Origin: Mycoplasma sp. Pen4
Lineage (GTDB): Bacteria > Bacillota_I > Bacilli_A > Mycoplasmatales > Metamycoplasmataceae
Assembly (NCBI RefSeq): GCF_014352955.1
Contig: NZ_CP060691.1
Location: 496,001-560,000 of the forward strand
DNA length: 64,000 nucleotides
Direction of reading: 5' to 3'
The position numbers and the translations under genes were made by a program. Under the pieces are notes generated by a model that worked only from the letters and a program-made list of their open reading frames with translations, was not told where the DNA came from and ran no database searches. Every line of letters starts with the position of its first letter. The stretch's first letter is position 1. Below, piece after piece: positions 59,538 to 64,000 of the stretch.

Positions 59538-59837
59538 TTAACCTTCTATTCCTGTAATTTTAACACGTGTATAAGGTTGACGGTGTCCAAGTTTTCTTTT
59601 GTGAGTAGATTTCGCATTGTGACGGTAAACAACGATTTTTTTCGCTTTACCTTGTTTTTCGATAGTTCCTATTACTTTAGCATTTTCTAAGTATGGTCTC
59701 CCGATTTTGTCGTTTACAAGTAAAACTTTATCAAAAGTTACTTGTGAACCTTCTTCACCTTCGATTTTTTCGATGAAGATTGTTTGACCTTCTTTAACAA
59801 TAAGTTGTTTCCCACCTGTTTCGATAATTGCTAACAT
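59538..59837 (-). CDS. rplU: 50S ribosomal protein L21
   Basis: 99 residues: MLAIIETGGKQLIVKEG at the start and KRKLGHRQPYTRVKITGI at the end. GGAGG precedes the ATG. Confidence 0.97.
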   Translation of the reverse strand: MLAIIETGGKQLIVKEGQTIFIEKIEGEEGSQVTFDKVLLVNDKIGRPYLENAKVIGTIEKQGKAKKIVVYRHNAKSTHKRKLGHRQPYTRVKITGIEG

Positions 59838-59920
59838 GCAATACCTCCATTTAGTGGCTCGTCTGTAAGGTGGTTAAAATAACGCTTGTAAACCTTTTTA
59901 GAACGGTTACATGAAGTAAC
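59838..59920 (-). promoter_or_regulatory. Probable L21 leader (autoregulatory 5' UTR)
   Basis: TATAAT at 59927-59932 predicts an 80-nt untranslated leader. Its 3' half, ACAGACGAGCCACTAAAT, resembles the L21 leader element known in Firmicutes. The family match is from memory. Confidence 0.5.
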
Positions 59921-59954
59921 GTGTATATTATACAACTATCTAATATTTTTCAGC

Positions 59955-60206
59955 CTAAAATAATATGTAATTTTCAATGATTCGAGTAGTGGATTTTACT
60001 GATGAATTTCCCTGTGATTTAGATGAATCTCACTTAACTTCGTAATCTTTTGACTTTACAGAACCATTAGACGAAAATAAACTTCTAAGAAAACCGATAC
60101 CAGAAATAACCGCTGGAATTGCACTAAATAATGTACCTCATGCAAAACCGGGTTTGATATTTTCTAGCTCTTTTGAATCTAACTTTTTCAACTCATTTAA
60201 TTGCAT
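59955..60206 (-). CDS. Small peptide with a leader-like N terminus, possible bacteriocin-type precursor
   Basis: 83 residues with a very strong AAAGGAGGT Shine-Dalgarno. The N terminus MQLNELKKLDSKELENIKPG resembles double-glycine leaders (L-x2-x-EL-x2-I-x-GG), with PG replacing GG. Next comes a Gly/Ala-rich hydrophobic segment (GTLFSAIPAVISGIGFL, about 24-40), then a Ser/Lys-rich tail. Too short for the usual ORF screen. Unrecognised; a small membrane protein is the plain alternative. No ABC exporter is in the window. Confidence 0.6.
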
Positions 60207-60251
60207 TCTACCTCCTTTCCATTATTAAGATAATTTTGGGGAATTAATGCA

Positions 60252-60283
60252 CAAAAAAAGAACAGCTTTTGCTGCCTGCTCTT
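60252..60283 (-). terminator. Terminator of the second YitT gene
   Basis: Stem AGAGCAG/CTGTTCT (one wobble) followed by seven T. Confidence 0.8.
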
Positions 60284-60288
60284 AATAA

Positions 60289-61707
60289 TTATTGTTCAAC
60301 ATATTGTGTATTAAATTTACCGATAATATTATGAATTGAATTAATTGAAATTCAGATATTTGGATCAATTGTTTTTAGATCTTCAATAATATTTTTCGAT
60401 TCAAGAAGTAATGTAACAGTTTCAATTTTATAGTTAATTCTACCTGTGTAACCTGATTTAAAACGAACTAATCTATAACTATGTCAATAGTTTATTATTT
60501 TAAAGTAAGCAATTACTTTTTCAGGTTCAGCTGAAATAATTGTTAATTTAACTTTTTTATACTTTGGATAAAGGATATTAATAACAACATTAGTAAGAAT
60601 TAAGTAAACAAATGTAGATAATTCTCTCATACCAAAAATCTCACCATTAACGTTAGGAATAATAATTCCATATGCTACTAAGAATGTAATTGCAGTTACA
60701 AAACCAACTGTAGCCAACATATTAGCAACATTCTTTTTAGACTTAGTTGAGAAATAGTATGCAATGATGTCAGTACCGCCAGTTGAACCACCAGCTTTTC
60801 ATGATAATGAAATCCCGATACCAATAAAGAAAGCTCCAATACATCCGTAAAGAACAATTGCTCAAGTATCACCAGTTGAATATCAAATTAATTGATTTAC
60901 TCTTTCAATTGTTAATGTTCTAAAAATTTCAGGAATTACTGTACTTTCATTGTCTTTAATGTACTTTGCAATATCTGAAGCTAAAACTTGGTTTGTTGTA
61001 TCAATTACAACTCCTTCAAAAGCTCTAAAACCTCTATCAGCATGCTCTATAACGAAATTTTTATAATCATTGTGTACAAAGCTAATTTTTTCAAATAAAA
61101 ATTGATGAATTGCCTTTTGTGTAAAAACTAAGTTTGTAAGCATTAAAGCAAACATGAATAATAATGATAAATATAAAAAACTCGGTTTTAATTTTCGTCA
61201 AAAAATCACGAATAATGGAATGTTGCAAGCTAAATAAATCAACGCAAAGTATTTACTTAATTGTGGGAATACGTATTGTAATATTGTTGGAATACCAGCA
61301 ATACCAGAAGGAATAGTATCTGATTTAGATAAAAATACTTGTACACCAAAACTGAATGCAACTGCAGCTAAGAAAATTAAAACAACTTTAAATCAATATC
61401 TTTTAATAAATTGTTGGAAAGTTAATTTAACTTTTTTGTTGTTAATTAAATATTGACCCATCTTATATTTAATGCATTCAATTTCTCTATCTATTTCGCT
61501 TTCGCTAATTAAATTTTGTGAATTTGCCTCATTGTGATTTTGATATGAAATTGTGTTTGAGCCTTTGTCAAAGTTCTTTTTGAAGTTTTTTCAAACTTTT
61601 TCTCTTAATGTGTGACTCTTAAATGTTTTTAAATTAGACTTTTGTGAAACCGATGAAGTCTCAGGTTCATCTGAACTAAAAACTTTTTCTTCTTGATTTT
61701 TTTGCAT
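60289..61707 (-). CDS. YitT-family membrane protein (second copy)
   Basis: 472 residues. Long hydrophilic N terminus (1-100), then about five membrane segments with DTIPSGIAGIPTIL and GIGISLSWKAGGSTGGTDIIAYY, the Gly-rich signature, and a C-terminal DUF2179-type domain (VKLTIISAEPEKV ... VTLLLE). Paralogue of 32162-33688. TAAAAT ends 6 nt before the ATG with no Shine-Dalgarno (leaderless). Confidence 0.85.
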
Positions 61708-61815
61708 AGAATAATTTTAATATTTTTTTAGAAAATAAATTTCATATTTTCACTTATTTTTATAGGGTTTTTGATCTAAATTTTTATTTCTTATAAGAGT
61801 ATTTAAGCTTTAAAT

Positions 61816-61846
61816 ACAAAAACAAATAAGTTAAAAAACTTATTTG
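61816..61846 (-). terminator. Terminator of ileS-lspA
   Basis: Stem CAAATAAGTT/AACTTATTTG followed by T-run; it includes the lspA stop codon. Confidence 0.8.
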
Positions 61847-62526
61847 TCATTATTATCATTTGTTGAAGATGTTTCACTTGCTTTTAATTTATCTTGTTGC
61901 TTTTTATGTTTCTCTGTTAAATATGAATCTACAAAATAAATAAGATAAATCATAAACAAGTATCCAATACTAAAGAATATTAGTACATCAGCGAAATTGA
62001 AAGTCCCTCTATCATGTCAAGGAATAAAGAAAACATCTTTTACATAGCCATTAAATACAATTCTATCTGTGGCATTACCTAAGTCACCAGCAAGTAGGAA
62101 ACCAAATCCTACAATATATGCATAGGCATATTTACCGGTTACAAATAGCGGTAATAATAAAATGATTGCAATTATAATAAAACTAATAACTTGAATTCAG
62201 AATACATTACCATGTGTTTCAACAAATGTAACACCTTTGTGTCATATGCTTCTTGTTCCAAAGAAACCGTTTCAATATTCAATAGGACTTGTTGGTGTTT
62301 CCGGATTTATTCATCTGCCATTAAATTCAACTTGTCCATTACCGTTCATTTTAAAGACATCACCATGATTAAAAAGAACTTGTTTTGTAACTTGATCAAT
62401 TGCATAAACAATAATAAACGCAATGATTAAAGTTAAATAAAGTGTAAGTATTTTAATTTTGTTCTTTTTAAGATGATTAACAAATTCACTTGTTTTAGTA
62501 GAAAAATAGGTTTTTAATTTATCCAT
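61840..62526 (-). CDS. lspA: Lipoprotein signal peptidase (signal peptidase II)
   Basis: 228 residues, longer than the usual 160 owing to a basic N-terminal extension, a long first external loop (about 60-105) and a Lys-rich tail. Four membrane segments. Catalytic Asp residues lie in GDLGNATDRI (second Asp) and FNFADVLIFF. It removes signal peptides from lipoproteins such as the nuclease at 22578. It starts 2 bp after the ileS stop. Confidence 0.93.
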
Positions 62527-62528
62527 GA

Positions 62529-64000
62529 TTATTCACTTAATTTAGAAATAATTGCAAAACATGTTGGACATAATTCATTTTGAATTTCAGATGATTTAAA
62601 ATGATTTCAACATCTTTGACATTTTTCAGATTCGAATTTTGTTACATTTAACTCTGAACCTTCGTTAATTTCACCAACCATTAATAAAGTTTTTAAGTCA
62701 AGTGATTTTAAGAATTCACTTAATGAAGAAACTGTAACAGAGGCTTCATTAGAACGCTTAAATACACCTGCTTTAACTTGATTATCAATCTCGATGTTAA
62801 TTTGGTTTCTTAACTCAAAGAATTCATTGAATTTATCGATAAGCGTTTGATTAACTTCAAGTTTTGTAACATCATTAAATGTTTCAAACATCACTGATTC
62901 GAATTTGTTTGCTTTGTCGAAGTTTTTATATGCTTCTTCTGCTGTTGTAGGTAAAATTGGAGCAATAGCTTTAATAATAAAGTCTAAGATATGATACATA
63001 TTATAAAGTACCATTAAACGTTCTGGATCATTGAATTCACGAACATATAAAATATCTTTTGTAACTGATAAATAGAACGCTGATAGATCAACAATATAGT
63101 TGTTTAATAACTTAACAACATTTAAGAATTTATACTCATCATATGCAGCAATAATATTCTTTTGAATTTGTTTAAATTCTTCAAAAACATATTCATGAAT
63201 ACCGGTTAATTTTGTTTCATGATATTCATATTCATTTAGGTTCCCTAATAAGAATTTGATTGTATTACGGATCTTACGGTAAATTTCAGAATTTTGATCA
63301 AGAATGTCATTTGAAATATTAACATCATTAGAATATTCACTATTAGCAGCTCATAAACGTAAAATATCGGCACCACGTGATGAAACTATTTCTTGAGGTG
63401 TAATAATATTTCCTTTTGATTTAGACATTTTTTCACCTTTACCATCAAGAACAAAACCATGTGAGACTAAGTCTTTGTATGATGCAAGTCCTTTGTATGC
63501 AACTGATGAAATAATTGATGAGTTAAATCATCCACGATATTGATCAATTCCCTCAAGATAAAGGTCATATGGTGACTCAAGTCCATCAGCTATATTTACA
63601 GCAATTGATGAAACACCAGAATCGAATCAAACATCCATGATATCCATTTCTCTTGTTCAATTTCTACCTCTATAAGCTTCAGGTAATAATTCATCTGTTG
63701 TTTTTTCTCATCAAATATCGGCACCATCTTTTGATACTAAATCAATTACGTAATCAAATAATTCTTCTTCGAAAACTGGTTCATTATTTTCGTTGTAAAA
63801 GATAATAATTGGAACTCCTCATGTTCTTTGACGTGAGATAGTTCAATCATGACGGTTTGTAATCATTTGTGATAAACGTTTTTTAGCTCAATCAGGATAT
63901 GTATTAACATTTGTTTCAATTTGATTAAGAATTTGATCTCTAATCTTATCAATTGAAACAAATCATTGAGGTGTACCACGGAAAATAATTGGTTGATGAG
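62529..64000 (-). CDS. ileS: Isoleucyl-tRNA synthetase, partial (N terminus beyond right edge)
   Basis: About 490 C-terminal residues are in the window. At the edge [12 protein letters not shown] marks the editing/catalytic junction, [10 protein letters not shown] (about 63420) is the second class I signature, then the anticodon domain and a C-terminal zinc finger with CQRC and CPTC. The ileS-lspA order is common in Firmicutes and mollicutes. Confidence 0.95.

Overview
This is a chromosome segment of a mollicute (mycoplasma). It is very AT-rich, and TGA is read as tryptophan: almost every gene is continuous only if in-frame TGA is decoded as Trp (secA, valS, tex, argS and gyrB all carry several). 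Gene content fits the Mycoplasma hominis/synoviae-type lineages rather than the pneumoniae group: MIB-type immunoglobulin-blocking protein, rpoE (delta), class II aldolase, D-lactate dehydrogenase and a set of peptidases. I cannot name the species. No insertion sequence, prophage, rRNA operon or CRISPR array is visible.

Layout. 1-7206 (minus): a polytopic membrane protein cut by the left edge, a large MIB-like immunoglobulin-blocking protein and a secreted-type M13 peptidase. 7435-9795 (minus): free Met-sulfoxide reductase and lepA. 9853-9958 (plus): an unassigned small RNA. 10220-15639 (plus): LacI-type regulator, K+ channel, endonuclease IV, L33, Xaa-Pro peptidase and proline iminopeptidase. 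15726-19456 (minus): rpmG-secE-nusG, then cysS, rRNA methyltransferase and a hypothetical. 19614-25838 (plus): argS, rpoE, fba, a lipoprotein nuclease and gyrB. 25930-30866 (minus): valS-folD, and a PnuC-like transporter fused to a P-loop kinase. 31162-32057 (plus): smpB-ssrA-tRNA-Thr. 32162-35320 (minus): YitT protein, SAH/MTA deaminase, tRNA-Lys. 35411-37235 (plus): gltX plus a hypothetical. 37548-51664 (minus): tRNA-Ile, rpsI-rplM, rsmE, an ABC-F protein with an attenuator-like leader, a Cys-rich protein, secA, greA, a putative methyltransferase, ruvX-alaS, mnmA and pepC. 51779-52582 (plus): a membrane protein. 52614-58255 (minus): NUDIX, tex, NERD protein, and a D-lactate dehydrogenase-aquaporin pair. 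58467-59232 (plus): a dprA broken by a 16-bp tandem duplication. 59270-64000 (minus): L27-L21, a small peptide gene with a leader-like N terminus, a second YitT protein, lspA and ileS (cut by the right edge).

How it works together. Most genes are core translation, transcription and repair functions. The accessory part is about living on a host: antibody evasion (MIB), peptide breakdown (PepO, PepP, Pip, PepC), nucleic-acid salvage (surface nuclease, PnuC-kinase fusion, SAH/MTA deaminase) and lactate fermentation with a possible lactate channel. Two start types are used. Many genes have a clear Shine-Dalgarno sequence, but at least nine begin 6-7 nt after a TATAAT-like -10 box and look leaderless.

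Most interesting points: the one-base overlap of the smpB stop codon with tmRNA nucleotide 1; the transporter-kinase fusion; the ABC-F leader with a 10-codon ORF running through its terminator; the duplicated 16-mer in dprA; the cysteine-rich protein next to a SecA that lacks its zinc tail; and the leader-like small peptide.
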